Assembly: GCF_030409905.1 (NCBI RefSeq)
Contig: NZ_JAUFQT010000001.1
Coordinates: forward strand, 1,572,001-1,636,000
Reading direction: 5' to 3'
Length of the DNA stretch: 64,000 nt
Source of the DNA: Echinicola jeungdonensis
GTDB lineage: Bacteria; Bacteroidota; Bacteroidia; Cytophagales; Cyclobacteriaceae
Shown: in pieces, positions 46,778 through 55,278 of the stretch
Numbering within the stretch: position 1 is the first letter of the stretch
Layout of the letters: each line of letters begins with the position of its first letter
The notes under the pieces: model-generated
Database searches by the model: none
The model's input: only the letters and a program-made list of their open reading frames with translations
Told to the model about the DNA's origin: nothing
Made by a program: the position numbers and the translations under genes

Positions 46778-47533
46778 TTATTCCCCTTCAGATTCCTTCA
46801 TTCTCGGATGCAATTCCACCGGCTTTTCTGCCGATTTTTTCCGCATACGCATATTAACAAGTTCCACAGCAAGAGAGAAAAATACCGCAAAATAGATATA
46901 ACCCTTTGGCACCTCCACATGGAATCCCTCTATCAAAAGCATCACGCCGATCAATATCAGAAAACTTAAAGCAAGGATCTGAAGGGTAGGATGTTTGTTG
47001 ATAAAATCGCTTATTTTTCCAGCAAAGGCCATCATTATCAAAAGTGAAATCACCACCGCAATAATCATAATGATGACATGATCTACCAGTCCAACTGCGG
47101 TCAGGATACTATCAAAGGAAAAGATCATATCCAGGAGGATTATCTGAAACAAAACATTACCAAATGAAGCTCCTGAATTGGATTTCACCTTTTCAACCTC
47201 TCCTTCCATTTTATGGTGGATTTCCAAAGTGGATTTGAACAATAGGAATAAACCTCCCCCAGACAAAATTAGATCCCTGCCACTAAAGCCATGACCAAAA
47301 ATGGAAAACAAGGGTTCAGTAAACTGGATGATAAAGGATATACCCAATAACAGACCCACTCTGAAAATCATGGCCAACATTAATCCCAGATTTCTGGCTT
47401 TGGCTTGTTGGTTTTCAGGAAGCTTATTGGAAACGATAGATATAAAAATGATATTATCTACCCCCAAAACGATCTCCAAAAATGTCAGGGTCAAAAGTGC
47501 TATCCAATTTTCCGATTGTAGAAAGATTTCCAT
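46778..47533 (-). CDS. TerC-family integral membrane protein
   Basis: A 251-residue membrane protein with seven hydrophobic segments of the TerC/YceF family, linked to metal efflux or metalation of exported proteins. Conserved acidic residues lie in VLGVDNIIFISI (near residues 22-33) and in IILLDMIFSFDSILTA. Whether it moves manganese, tellurite-related ions or something else cannot be read here. It is divergent from the SlyD-like gene. Confidence 0.9.
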   Translation of the reverse strand: MEIFLQSENWIALLTLTFLEIVLGVDNIIFISIVSNKLPENQQAKARNLGLMLAMIFRVGLLLGISFIIQFTEPLFSIFGHGFSGRDLILSGGGLFLLFKSTLEIHHKMEGEVEKVKSNSGASFGNVLFQIILLDMIFSFDSILTAVGLVDHVIIMIIAVVISLLIMMAFAGKISDFINKHPTLQILALSFLILIGVMLLIEGFHVEVPKGYIYFAVFFSLAVELVNMRMRKKSAEKPVELHPRMKESEGE

Positions 47534-47672
47534 AAAATAAAATATTTTTCTGGCCGGAAATTTAATAAAGCTTGACCATACAGCACCTACTGGAATTAAT
47601 TTTTTAATTTTAGAGATACATTAAAAAAGGGGATTGGCCTGGATCGGAAAAAGTGAAGTTAAATAATATCAA

Positions 47673-48185
47673 ATGAAAGCTGAAAAAAATAAAGTGGTCA
47701 CTGTAGCATATGAACTACATGTTGATGATGGTGAAAGTGGAAATGTTTTTTGGGAAAGAGTAAATAAAGATCAAGCATTTCCATTTTTATTTGGAGCAGG
47801 AAACGTCCTTCCGGCTTTGGAAGAGGCCATTGCTGGCAAGTCAGTAGGGGATACCTTTGAGGTATTTATAGATTATGAGCATGCTTATGGGGATTATGAT
47901 GAGAACAAGGTAACTATTGTCCCCAAAGCCAATTTTAAAGAAGAGGGCAAAAAAAACAAAGACTTGCTAAAAGTGGGAAAAGTTATCCCCATGCAGGATG
48001 AGCAGGGAAACCAATTGAGAGGAGAAATAATAAAAGTGGATTACAAAGGAGTACATATGGATTTCAATTCTCCACTGGCAGGATATGATTTATTTTTTAA
48101 AGGAGAAGTAGTTGCTATTCGTGATGCTGAACCCGAAGAGATCGAACATGGGCATGTGCACGGTCCAGGAGGGCACCATCATTAA
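47673..48185 (+). CDS. SlyD-like FKBP-type peptidyl-prolyl isomerase
   Basis: A 170-residue prolyl isomerase/chaperone. The FKBP part (1-75 and 120-150) includes GAGNVLPALEEAI, with the inserted flap (IF) domain between about 76 and 120, as in SlyD. The C-terminus is histidine-rich (EHGHVHGPGGHHH), a potential nickel or other metal-binding tail. It has its own upstream region, divergent from terC, which may be a functional link through metals. Confidence 0.9.
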   Translation: MKAEKNKVVTVAYELHVDDGESGNVFWERVNKDQAFPFLFGAGNVLPALEEAIAGKSVGDTFEVFIDYEHAYGDYDENKVTIVPKANFKEEGKKNKDLLKVGKVIPMQDEQGNQLRGEIIKVDYKGVHMDFNSPLAGYDLFFKGEVVAIRDAEPEEIEHGHVHGPGGHHH

Positions 48186-48235
48186 TTTTACCTATAAGGA
48201 AATCAAAAAAATAGATCTTTAGGAAAATGATTTCC

Positions 48236-48541
48236 TTAGGGCAATTTATGGAAAGGTGGCCCGGAAGTCATTTCCTTATTGATCACTTTTTTCAGATAGG
48301 TAAAGACAATAAAAGCAATCAAACTAAGGAAGGCTTTTCCCATAAACAAAAAGCCGGCAAACCATACCTGATCGGAATGGATCCTGTAAGGTTCATCAAT
48401 AATTTTTAGGATTAAATTGACAAAATCCAATCCATTAAAGGCCAATAATCCCAATAACAAAAAAAGTACACACAACAGTGCAGCAATGCACTGCAATAAA
48501 ATGATAAATATTCCCGACAATTGGTGGATAGGGTCTTTCAT
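48236..48541 (-). CDS. Small two-helix membrane protein
   Basis: A 101-residue protein with two predicted transmembrane helices (about 10-33 and 63-85), no conserved motif I recognise, and a start on ATG 48541. Its stop sits next to a 10-bp inverted repeat (48195-48204 / 48229-48238). Family unknown. Confidence 0.62.
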   Translation of the reverse strand: MKDPIHQLSGIFIILLQCIAALLCVLFLLLGLLAFNGLDFVNLILKIIDEPYRIHSDQVWFAGFLFMGKAFLSLIAFIVFTYLKKVINKEMTSGPPFHKLP

Positions 48542-48618
48542 TTTTTAATCCAAATAAAAGCTCATTTACCTTAAATTTACCCAATTAAAATCAATACCGG
48601 TAGTGAATACCTTAGTTT

Positions 48619-49269
48619 TCATTTGCTTTTATTATCCTTCAAATACTTCCAATTTTTTGGTTTTCCTTCCTCCATATAATCAATGGCAGTTTTTAACCTT
48701 TTTTGCCTTGTACTTTTTGTTTTGGCCTCGGAGATCCAATCGATATATTCTTTTTGATGGGTATAGCTAAAATTCTCGAAGGATTCAAAAGCTTTGGCAT
48801 TGGCAGAAAGGGCTTCCCGAAGATCTTCCGGTAATTGAAGGTCCTTCTTTTGGGCTAATTTTTTTGGAGGTTTTGCTCCTTTTTCATTGAGTTCCATGGC
48901 TTCATGCAAATAGGAAACCATCTCTTCATCAGATGGCAAATCAGCTAAAGCAGTAATCCTTCCAAGATGTCCCATCGCTGTTTCACCTAAGGCATTTTCC
49001 TGTAAAGCAGGATCCTTCATCAAGGTAGCCTTCCAAAATACAAAAGCACAATGCGCCTTAAAGGCGGCCATGCTGCACAGGATTTCATCCTTGTACATAA
49101 AATGCGGCATGCCCCACTTGATCGTTTCTTTTACCTCCGGGCACGCCTGGTGCACCAATGACCGCATATGAACCAAAAGAGGTTGTGCAAAAGAAGCAGA
49201 TTTTCCAATGTATTCATCTATTCTAGGGTCATGCGAAGGGTGGAACACGGAATTTCCAGATGGTGTCAT
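48619..49269 (-). CDS. YdeI/OmdA-type protein (DUF1801 plus OmdA domain)
   Basis: A 216-residue protein with an N-terminal DUF1801-like domain (DPRIDEYIGKSASFAQP, EVKETIKWGMPHFMYKDE) and a C-terminal OmdA/YdeI domain (AFESFENFSYTHQKEYIDWI and AKTKSTRQKRLKTAI). Function unknown; such proteins are common and cytoplasmic. I use ATG 49269 (MTPSGNSVFHPS); ATG 49281 adds four residues. The TTG at 49416 would add an unlikely 49-residue leader. Confidence 0.82.
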   Translation of the reverse strand: MTPSGNSVFHPSHDPRIDEYIGKSASFAQPLLVHMRSLVHQACPEVKETIKWGMPHFMYKDEILCSMAAFKAHCAFVFWKATLMKDPALQENALGETAMGHLGRITALADLPSDEEMVSYLHEAMELNEKGAKPPKKLAQKKDLQLPEDLREALSANAKAFESFENFSYTHQKEYIDWISEAKTKSTRQKRLKTAIDYMEEGKPKNWKYLKDNKSK

Positions 49270-49492
49270 GACTTCAATCATTTGAAGATGAGGGTAATAT
49301 AGGGTTGAAGTTATTGAAAAAATCTTTGGGGTGGAAAAACTTTGGTAACAAAATATCCAAAATTTATCATTTCTGAATTCTCCATTATTATTCATTTTCA
49401 AGGTTTTAGGCGCCAATAATCGTGGCTTTTTTCCTTGTTTATCGGTATATTACATGTAGGCATAGTTTTATCAACAAAAAACCCAACACACC

Positions 49493-50275
49493 ATGAAAAA
49501 ATTATTTGCTTTTATCTTTTTGGCCCTTTTTTGCGGCCAATTAATGGCCCAAGACAAATTTTATGCAATTCTGGAATTTATGGAGGTGGAAAATGATAAG
49601 GAGTTAGATTATTTGGAAACTGAAAAATTTTGGGAAAAAATCCACAAAAAAAGAATCGAAAAAGGAGATATCATTGGCTGGGACTTATGGCATTTAAAAC
49701 CCGGGGGGGAAGATCAGCAGTACCAATATATGGTAGTTACCATGTTTGACAGTCCAGTTAAGATGCTGCAAGCAGGGGAAAACATTAGGGAGATGGCTTC
49801 CATGGCTTACCCGGATTTTACGGATGATATGATCCGCCAAAAATTCAATAACTCCATTACTTCAAGAGAACTATCCGAAAGATATTTTGTAGAGGTGCTT
49901 AAAGAAACTAATGGAAGTTTTGTGGCTGATATTGGATCAGTGGCGGCAATTACATTTATGCATGCCCATAAAGGCAATTTCGGAGATTATGAAAAAGCTG
50001 AAAAAGAAGTCTTTTACCCAGTTCATCAAAAAATGGTCGATAATGGTATAAAAGGTTATTGGGGACTTGGAAGAATTATTATCCCCTATGGAAGTAAAGC
50101 CAAAGCATCCCATTTGACTGTAAATATGTATAAAGATTATAGCCAATTTGTCAATAGCCTGGATACTGGTTGGGAAGATGTAAGTGATGAAACCAAAATG
50201 AAAGCTGAGGAAGGCAGAAAAACCAGAGATTTAAACTGGGTTTACCTTGGCAAATTAATCAGGATGGTAAGGTAA
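49493..50275 (+). CDS. Hypothetical secreted protein
   Basis: A 260-residue protein with a signal peptide (1-20, cut after LMAQ). The mature part is charged and rich in aromatic residues (DIIGWDLWHLKPGGED, GDYEKAEKEVFYPVHQ), with two similar halves possible but not clear. No family recognised; probably periplasmic. It is divergent from the YdeI-type gene, and a terminator follows. Confidence 0.72.
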   Translation: MKKLFAFIFLALFCGQLMAQDKFYAILEFMEVENDKELDYLETEKFWEKIHKKRIEKGDIIGWDLWHLKPGGEDQQYQYMVVTMFDSPVKMLQAGENIREMASMAYPDFTDDMIRQKFNNSITSRELSERYFVEVLKETNGSFVADIGSVAAITFMHAHKGNFGDYEKAEKEVFYPVHQKMVDNGIKGYWGLGRIIIPYGSKAKASHLTVNMYKDYSQFVNSLDTGWEDVSDETKMKAEEGRKTRDLNWVYLGKLIRMVR

Positions 50276-50323
50276 TCCGAATAATTATATGTAAATTATA
50301 AGTATCCCAGAATCAAGTAATTT

Positions 50324-50380
50324 ATTCAGCTAATCCTTCCGGTCAGAGACAGGGGCCGGAAGGAATGCTGAATTTTTTTT
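50324..50380 (+). terminator. Terminator after the secreted-protein gene
   Basis: ATTCAGC-TCCTTCCGG ... CCGGAAGGA-GCTGAAT forms a long stem with small bulges and a central loop of about 13 nt, followed by eight T. Confidence 0.85.
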
Positions 50381-50458
50381 GTAAAACTTGGTAGGGAGAT
50401 GGATCACTCCAATAACCTTTGGGGAGAGTAATAATTACCCTGTAAGAAAAAATGGGCT

Positions 50459-50481
50459 GGTCGGGATTTGAAATCCCGACC
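50459..50481. repeat. Perfect palindromic REP-like element
   Basis: GGTCGGGATTT-G-AAATCCCGACC, an 11-bp perfect inverted repeat around one base, followed by TACC. It has no T-run, so it does not look like an intrinsic terminator. It resembles dispersed intergenic palindromes of Bacteroidota, but no second copy was found by eye in this window. Confidence 0.5.
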
Positions 50482-50677
50482 TACCGATATCAGGGAATCT
50501 GCAATCTTCTAACCGAAACATAGATTTGGTTTTTAGTGGTACCAAATGAAACCAAAAATGTATTAGGAAGATTTTATCCGCCCCAACTTTTCCGGTTGAT
50601 CCGTGGGGATGAAAACCCTATCAATTTTTTTATAAGAAAGTCTTGATTGCAAATCAGGACCATCTTCAGGATACACC

Positions 50678-52270
50678 TTAATCCCTCCGGGTATAATAAC
50701 GGTCCTCCAGCTTTTCTTTTATCCTCAAAAATTGTTGCCATTTAGGGTATTTTGTCACATCATGGATGGCCTGGACCTCCTTAAAGATTCTTTCAGCCAA
50801 ATCATAATCACCCTTTCTAAACGCCTTAAAAGCATGTCTCATCACCGCCATGGCCCTGGCCTCCTCCAATTCTTTTTCTATTTGGTCAGTAGCAGAACGA
50901 TGATGGCTGAATTCAATGCATTCAGGGCTAACTTTCACACTGGAAAAAGGAATCGGTGTCTTCAACACCATACCTTTCAAGGAAGTACAGCGACTGAGGG
51001 CAACATAGGCCTGTCCAGCTTCAAATGAACGATGAATATCCAAGATGGCCCTGTCAAATGTCAAGCCCTGACTTTTATGAACCGTGATGGCCCAAGCTAA
51101 TTTTAGGGGAAACTGGGTAAAGGTGCCTATCACCTTGGCTTCCAAATGTTGCTTTTCCTCATCATATTCATATTCCACATTTTCCCATACCTCTCGCTCC
51201 ACTTCGTAAAGGAACCCTTTTCGGTCCTCCACTAAAATTTTGTTTTTTTCTAATTCAGCCACCTTGCCTATCATCCCGTTATAATATTTTTCTTCCCCGT
51301 TATTTCGCATAAAAATCACCTGGGCACCAATCTTAAGGGTCAGGTCAATAGGGTCAAATGGTGCCATATTTAAGGGGAAATTATCTTTGATCTCAGCTTT
51401 ATAAATCCGTGGCTCTTTGCGAATTTCTGCCAATTTTTGTTCGTTGATTTGCCCAATGGTGGCATTGTGGGTGCCAATCAAGACAAAACCCTGGTCCAAA
51501 AGATCAAAGTTATATTTCTGGGAAGTAAGATTTAGCCGGTCCAAATCCGCATAGGAATGATGATTTTCCCTGATTCGATTAAGGGTATTTTTAAAAGCCT
51601 CATCCTTTTGCCTATAAATCTTGTTAAGCCCAATGTGGATGGGATTTAATTTCTTAAATGCATGCGAACTAAAAAAATACCTTGACTCATAATGGGGGGC
51701 CAAAAACTCCCATTCCCTAGGCCTTACTACAGGAGGAAGTTGAAAGGGGTCACCGATGAAGATCATTTGAACCCCCCCAAAGGGCAAATGCATTTTTTTT
51801 CTGAAAACCCGCAACAATTGGTCTATCAGGTCCAATATTTCGACCCGAACCATTGACACTTCATCAATAACCAGTAACTGTAGGCTTTCCAAAACCTTGC
51901 GATGCTTTTTGCGGTAACGAAAATGGTCAAATATGGAATTACCTTTTTCCTTGGTCTTTACTTGCAATCTTGGATCACCAGGAAGAAAAATCTGCCGGGG
52001 GTCTATTTTAAAGAAAGAATGAATGGTTTTTCCTTTGGCATTGATGGCCGCAACTCCTGTGGGTGCTAACACAGCCATGTTTTTATTTAAGTTTATTCTC
52101 CTCAGGGTATGCAAAAAAGTAGTTTTACCTGTTCCGGCCTTTCCTGTCAAAAATAGGGACTTATCTGAAAACAAAGCCACCTCCAATGCCTGGATAAAAT
52201 CCTGGTTTTGGGTATCCAATCCCTGTTGTTTAAAATCCTGATAAAGAATATTTTTTATGGAAGATGCCAT
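50678..52270 (-). CDS. Pif1-like ATP-dependent DNA helicase
   Basis: A 530-residue superfamily 1B helicase. Walker A GKAGTGKTTF near residue 41, Walker B VIDEVSMVR, GDPFQLPPV (motif III), and the C-terminal ITVHKSQGLTFDRAILD plus YVALSRCTS (motifs V-VI). Compared with RecD it lacks the RecB-binding region and is closer to Pif1, a 5'-3' helicase for replication and G-quadruplex resolution. An unassigned C-terminal tail (about 445-530) is basic and helical. Confidence 0.9.
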   Translation of the reverse strand: MASSIKNILYQDFKQQGLDTQNQDFIQALEVALFSDKSLFLTGKAGTGKTTFLHTLRRINLNKNMAVLAPTGVAAINAKGKTIHSFFKIDPRQIFLPGDPRLQVKTKEKGNSIFDHFRYRKKHRKVLESLQLLVIDEVSMVRVEILDLIDQLLRVFRKKMHLPFGGVQMIFIGDPFQLPPVVRPREWEFLAPHYESRYFFSSHAFKKLNPIHIGLNKIYRQKDEAFKNTLNRIRENHHSYADLDRLNLTSQKYNFDLLDQGFVLIGTHNATIGQINEQKLAEIRKEPRIYKAEIKDNFPLNMAPFDPIDLTLKIGAQVIFMRNNGEEKYYNGMIGKVAELEKNKILVEDRKGFLYEVEREVWENVEYEYDEEKQHLEAKVIGTFTQFPLKLAWAITVHKSQGLTFDRAILDIHRSFEAGQAYVALSRCTSLKGMVLKTPIPFSSVKVSPECIEFSHHRSATDQIEKELEEARAMAVMRHAFKAFRKGDYDLAERIFKEVQAIHDVTKYPKWQQFLRIKEKLEDRYYTRRD

Positions 52271-52370
52271 AAGTTTGAATTTATATACCTGAATAAATTT
52301 CAGGATAGTTCCGGCAGGATCAATTTAATACCTGCTATATGGAAAACAAATATTACGCTGACAACAAAGC

Positions 52371-53759
52371 TCAACTGACCTTTTCTGATTCCTGAAAATT
52401 TCCTTTCAACCTTTTTTTCCAATAGCCCATTCTAAAATAGACAAAGGCAGCGGTGGAAGATATCCAGTTGGAGATCGGAAAAGCCCAATAAATCCCCACA
52501 TGCCCCAAATCCGTATGATAGGCCAAATAATAGCCGACTGGAAACCGGATCACCCAGAGATTGAGCAGGGACACAAACATGGAGGCCTTGGTAAAACCTG
52601 CCCCATTAAAGGTCCCATTCATTACTTGTTGGACCCCTAAAAAGCCAAAACTGGGTCCCATTATTTTGATAAAAAGGGCGCCATCCTGAATTACTTTGGG
52701 TTCATTGGGCACAAAAAAACGAACCAAATCTTCTGCAAAAATAAATAATAAAATACCCACCCCGGTCAATCCAATAAAAGCCACTTTGGCACTGAGTAAA
52801 CCTGTGTGCTCGGCCCTTTTGGTTTGTAAAGCGCCAATATTTTGCCCCACAAGGGAGGTGGTTGCAATAGACAAACCCAGTGCAGGAACGATCACAAAAC
52901 TCAGTAAGCGGGCACCCACTCCGTAAGCGGCCACTACTTCACTGTTAAAGCTGGTCACCAAAACCACCATCATGGCCATTCCCAATGCCCTGGCAGATTG
53001 CTCTAAACTGGAAGGAATACCTAAACGGAAAAGCTCTTTAATCCATTTAAAATTAAGTTTCATTTCAGACCAGTGGATTTGGATCCCGTATTTCCCTTTC
53101 CAAAGCACATAAATCCCCACCACTGCAGATAATCCCTGGGTAATCACACTGGCTACTGCTGCCCCTGCCACTCCATAACCTGGAATGGGACCATAACCAT
53201 AAATAAACAGCGGATCCAATCCCAGATTGAGCAAAACGGTAACCAAAATCACATATACAGGAAGCAAAACCTTCCCAATTCCTCGCAACAAGGATTGGAA
53301 TACGAAAAATAAAAAAAGGAATACAAAGCCCAGGGAACTAACTTTAAAATAGGAAACAGCATCCTCCAAAATTTCCGGTCCGGATCCTATAAGTTTCATC
53401 AGTGGCCTTGCGGTATAAAACCCAGTCAAGGCTAAAAAAACAGACACTATAAAAACAATAAATACGGTTTGAGAGGAAATGAAATCCACCATCCTCTGGT
53501 TTTGGGAGCCTTTGTACTGTGAAACCAGGACCGTACCGGCCAATGTCAAACCCCCTCCCAGGGAAAGGATAAAAAATAGAATGGGAAAACTAATACTGAC
53601 AGCAGCCACGGCATGCGCACCCAATCTCCCCAGCCAAAAGGTGTCAATTAACTGATAAGCAGTTTGGAGAACATTGGCCAGAATAATGGGGATCGCAAGA
53701 CGAGTAAGGGCATGAAAGATCTTCCCTTCAGTGTATTTGCTTTCTTTAGGTAAGGTCAT
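52371..53759 (-). CDS. MATE-family efflux transporter
   Basis: A 462-residue polytopic membrane protein with about 12 transmembrane segments. Family features are IFHALTRLAIPIILANVLQ and LIDTFWLGRLG near the N-terminus and the duplicated half starting RLGIPSSLEQSARALG. Drives drug or metabolite export by a cation gradient; substrate unknown. It stands alone in the minus direction with its upstream region shared with the DUF3127 gene. Confidence 0.93.
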   Translation of the reverse strand: MTLPKESKYTEGKIFHALTRLAIPIILANVLQTAYQLIDTFWLGRLGAHAVAAVSISFPILFFILSLGGGLTLAGTVLVSQYKGSQNQRMVDFISSQTVFIVFIVSVFLALTGFYTARPLMKLIGSGPEILEDAVSYFKVSSLGFVFLFLFFVFQSLLRGIGKVLLPVYVILVTVLLNLGLDPLFIYGYGPIPGYGVAGAAVASVITQGLSAVVGIYVLWKGKYGIQIHWSEMKLNFKWIKELFRLGIPSSLEQSARALGMAMMVVLVTSFNSEVVAAYGVGARLLSFVIVPALGLSIATTSLVGQNIGALQTKRAEHTGLLSAKVAFIGLTGVGILLFIFAEDLVRFFVPNEPKVIQDGALFIKIMGPSFGFLGVQQVMNGTFNGAGFTKASMFVSLLNLWVIRFPVGYYLAYHTDLGHVGIYWAFPISNWISSTAAFVYFRMGYWKKRLKGNFQESEKVS

Positions 53760-54068
53760 AAAATGAATTGCCCAAAGATAACCATTAGCAAAGAATTTAC
53801 CCTTTGATCTAACTTTTACTTTTAAGCCTGGAATTTTTCTTCAAGCCAAAAACCTCCCCCCTTTGTATCCATTCTTTTCAATTAACTTCATTTGATCGAC
53901 ATTTCTTTTAAATTTGCTATTGTATTTCAAACACTTGTATTTAGCTCTTTTCTCTAATGCCTGGCAAGTTGGCTTTTGAAATATTTTTAGTTTATCAGGG
54001 AAGTATTTTTTAGATGCTGGGGTTTAAGTACCTTCGTGGTTCTGAAATAAATAAAACTTGAGATATAC
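53760..54068. other. Divergent intergenic region MATE/DUF3127
   Basis: 309 nt, AT-rich, with no ORF. It carries a TACCTTCG element near the DUF3127 gene, listed separately, and must also hold the MATE promoter, which I cannot place. Confidence 0.5.
54029..54036 (+). promoter_or_regulatory. -7-like element for the DUF3127 gene
   Basis: TACCTTCG, one mismatch from TAnnTTTG, 32 nt ahead of ATG 54069. No good TTG at the normal distance. Confidence 0.35.
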
Positions 54069-54422
54069 ATGGAAATCAGTGGAAAAATAATCCAGGCCTT
54101 ACAGGAGGTGTCCGGCAATGGCCGTAATGGTGTTTGGAGAAAAAGGGATTACATTTTGGAAACCAATGGGCAATATCCCAAAAAAGTATGCCTTACCGTA
54201 TGGGGGGACAAAATTGATCAATTTGGTATGCAAGAAGGAGATGAGGTAACGGCAGGTGTAGAAGTTGAAAGCAGGGAATTTAACGGTCGTTGGTATACGG
54301 ATGTGAAAGTATGGCGTGTAGATAAAAAGGGTGACAACCCAGCAGGCAATTCCGGTTCAGCACAAGCACCGGATGTAAGCACTTTTAACGACGAAAGTGG
54401 AGAAGATATTTTGCCATTTTAG
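54069..54422 (+). CDS. DUF3127 protein
   Basis: A 117-residue protein of the Bacteroidota DUF3127 family (PF11325). The body (1-80, EISGKIIQALQEVSGNG and VTAGVEVESREFNGRWYTDVKVWR) has an OB-like beta pattern that recalls single-strand-DNA-binding proteins. The disordered tail ends in GEDILPF, like the acidic peptide tip of SSB (DDDIPF). Binding of ssDNA is inference. A terminator follows 30 nt later. Confidence 0.85.
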   Translation: MEISGKIIQALQEVSGNGRNGVWRKRDYILETNGQYPKKVCLTVWGDKIDQFGMQEGDEVTAGVEVESREFNGRWYTDVKVWRVDKKGDNPAGNSGSAQAPDVSTFNDESGEDILPF

Positions 54423-54454
54423 TCTTTGCATCCTTTTCAAAAATAGTATATTTA

Positions 54455-54480
54455 AAGCGGTCTACGGGCCGCTTTTTTTA
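54455..54480 (+). terminator. Terminator after the DUF3127 gene
   Basis: AAAGCGG pairs with CCGCTTT across an 8-nt loop and is followed by a T-run; it overlaps the leader of the next gene. Confidence 0.75.
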
Positions 54481-54507
54481 TTCAGTAACCAATAAGTATA
54501 TAGTATT

Positions 54508-54966
54508 ATGTGGGATGATTTTGACGAAGAGGAAAATTGGGATGAAGGTGATGAGGATGATTTCAATAATGAACAAGAAAGGATTAAGCGGCACCCGGTC
54601 ATGCGAAAAGCCCAGGATATTCTGGAACTTACCCAAGCTTTGGTGGGGGTATTGGATGAGCAAGCCAAGGAAATGTATGGCTCCTTTATGATGGAAGATG
54701 CCACTTTGATCTGTGGTAAGTTTGCCGGTGCCGAAGGAGTGGATGATTATATTCTCAAAATGGAAAATGCAGTTATCATGAAAGTGCATGCCCGGCATTT
54801 GAATTCCATGACTTATTCGGTAGCGATGGTGGATACTCATTCGGAGGAACATTTGCAATTGTTACGGGATGCTATTAATGATTTCAAAATGCTTTTTGTG
54901 GATTGGGTAAAAGACTTTGACCCCAGTAAAAAATTCGATGATGGATGGGGACTGTTTTTGGATTAG
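54508..54966 (+). CDS. Hypothetical acidic cytoplasmic protein
   Basis: A 152-residue protein. The first 28 residues are highly acidic (DDFDEEENWDEGDEDDF), followed by a helical region (residues 30-150) with no recognisable active site. No signal peptide. It follows the DUF3127 gene past a terminator. Family not recognised. Confidence 0.68.
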   Translation: MWDDFDEEENWDEGDEDDFNNEQERIKRHPVMRKAQDILELTQALVGVLDEQAKEMYGSFMMEDATLICGKFAGAEGVDDYILKMENAVIMKVHARHLNSMTYSVAMVDTHSEEHLQLLRDAINDFKMLFVDWVKDFDPSKKFDDGWGLFLD

Positions 54967-55278
54967 AGGAAGAAATAGAATTGGATAGGGAGAAATGGGC
55001 CCCCAGAAATCTGTACTTTTTTCAGTGGTGATTTATGAAACCTAAGTTGTACCACTTGGCTGTGCCGGGGGACTTCTGAAATTTGCAACCCTGGCTCTAT
55101 AAATAATTAAAGACTTAAAGCTCAATTTCCATCGGGACGGAGGACCAACCCACAGAAAAACTAAAAACCATATTTAACAGCTTAATTCCCTCTTCTACTA
55201 TTTTCTCCCAAAAAAATCAGGATAGGGCAGGATGCTCCCTTTTGCTATCATTATACTTTTGATAAAAATTAAGTTGAT
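54967..55278. other. Intergenic region before the sialidase-like gene
   Basis: 312 nt without a supported gene. It contains a TACTTTTG promoter element at 55254-55261 (listed separately); otherwise I see nothing. Confidence 0.5.
55254..55261 (+). promoter_or_regulatory. -7 element for the sialidase-like gene
   Basis: TACTTTTG, an exact TAnnTTTG match, 17 nt ahead of ATG 55279, implying a very short leader. The TTG element is not at the standard distance. Confidence 0.35.

Larger units (their letters stand above)
50276..50677. other. Intergenic region between secreted protein and Pif1-like gene
   Basis: 402 nt with no gene. It contains a strong terminator (50324-50380) and a perfect inverted repeat (50459-50481), both listed separately. 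The remaining sequence shows nothing I can support. Confidence 0.6.

Noticed and set aside
48195..48238. 10-bp inverted repeat TAAGGAAATC / GATTTCCTTA
   Set aside because: Loop of 24 nt and no T-run on either side; may be chance, so not called a terminator.
49269..49416. 49-residue N-terminal extension of the YdeI-type protein from a TTG
   Set aside because: The conserved domain begins after ATG 49269; the leader has no homologous features.
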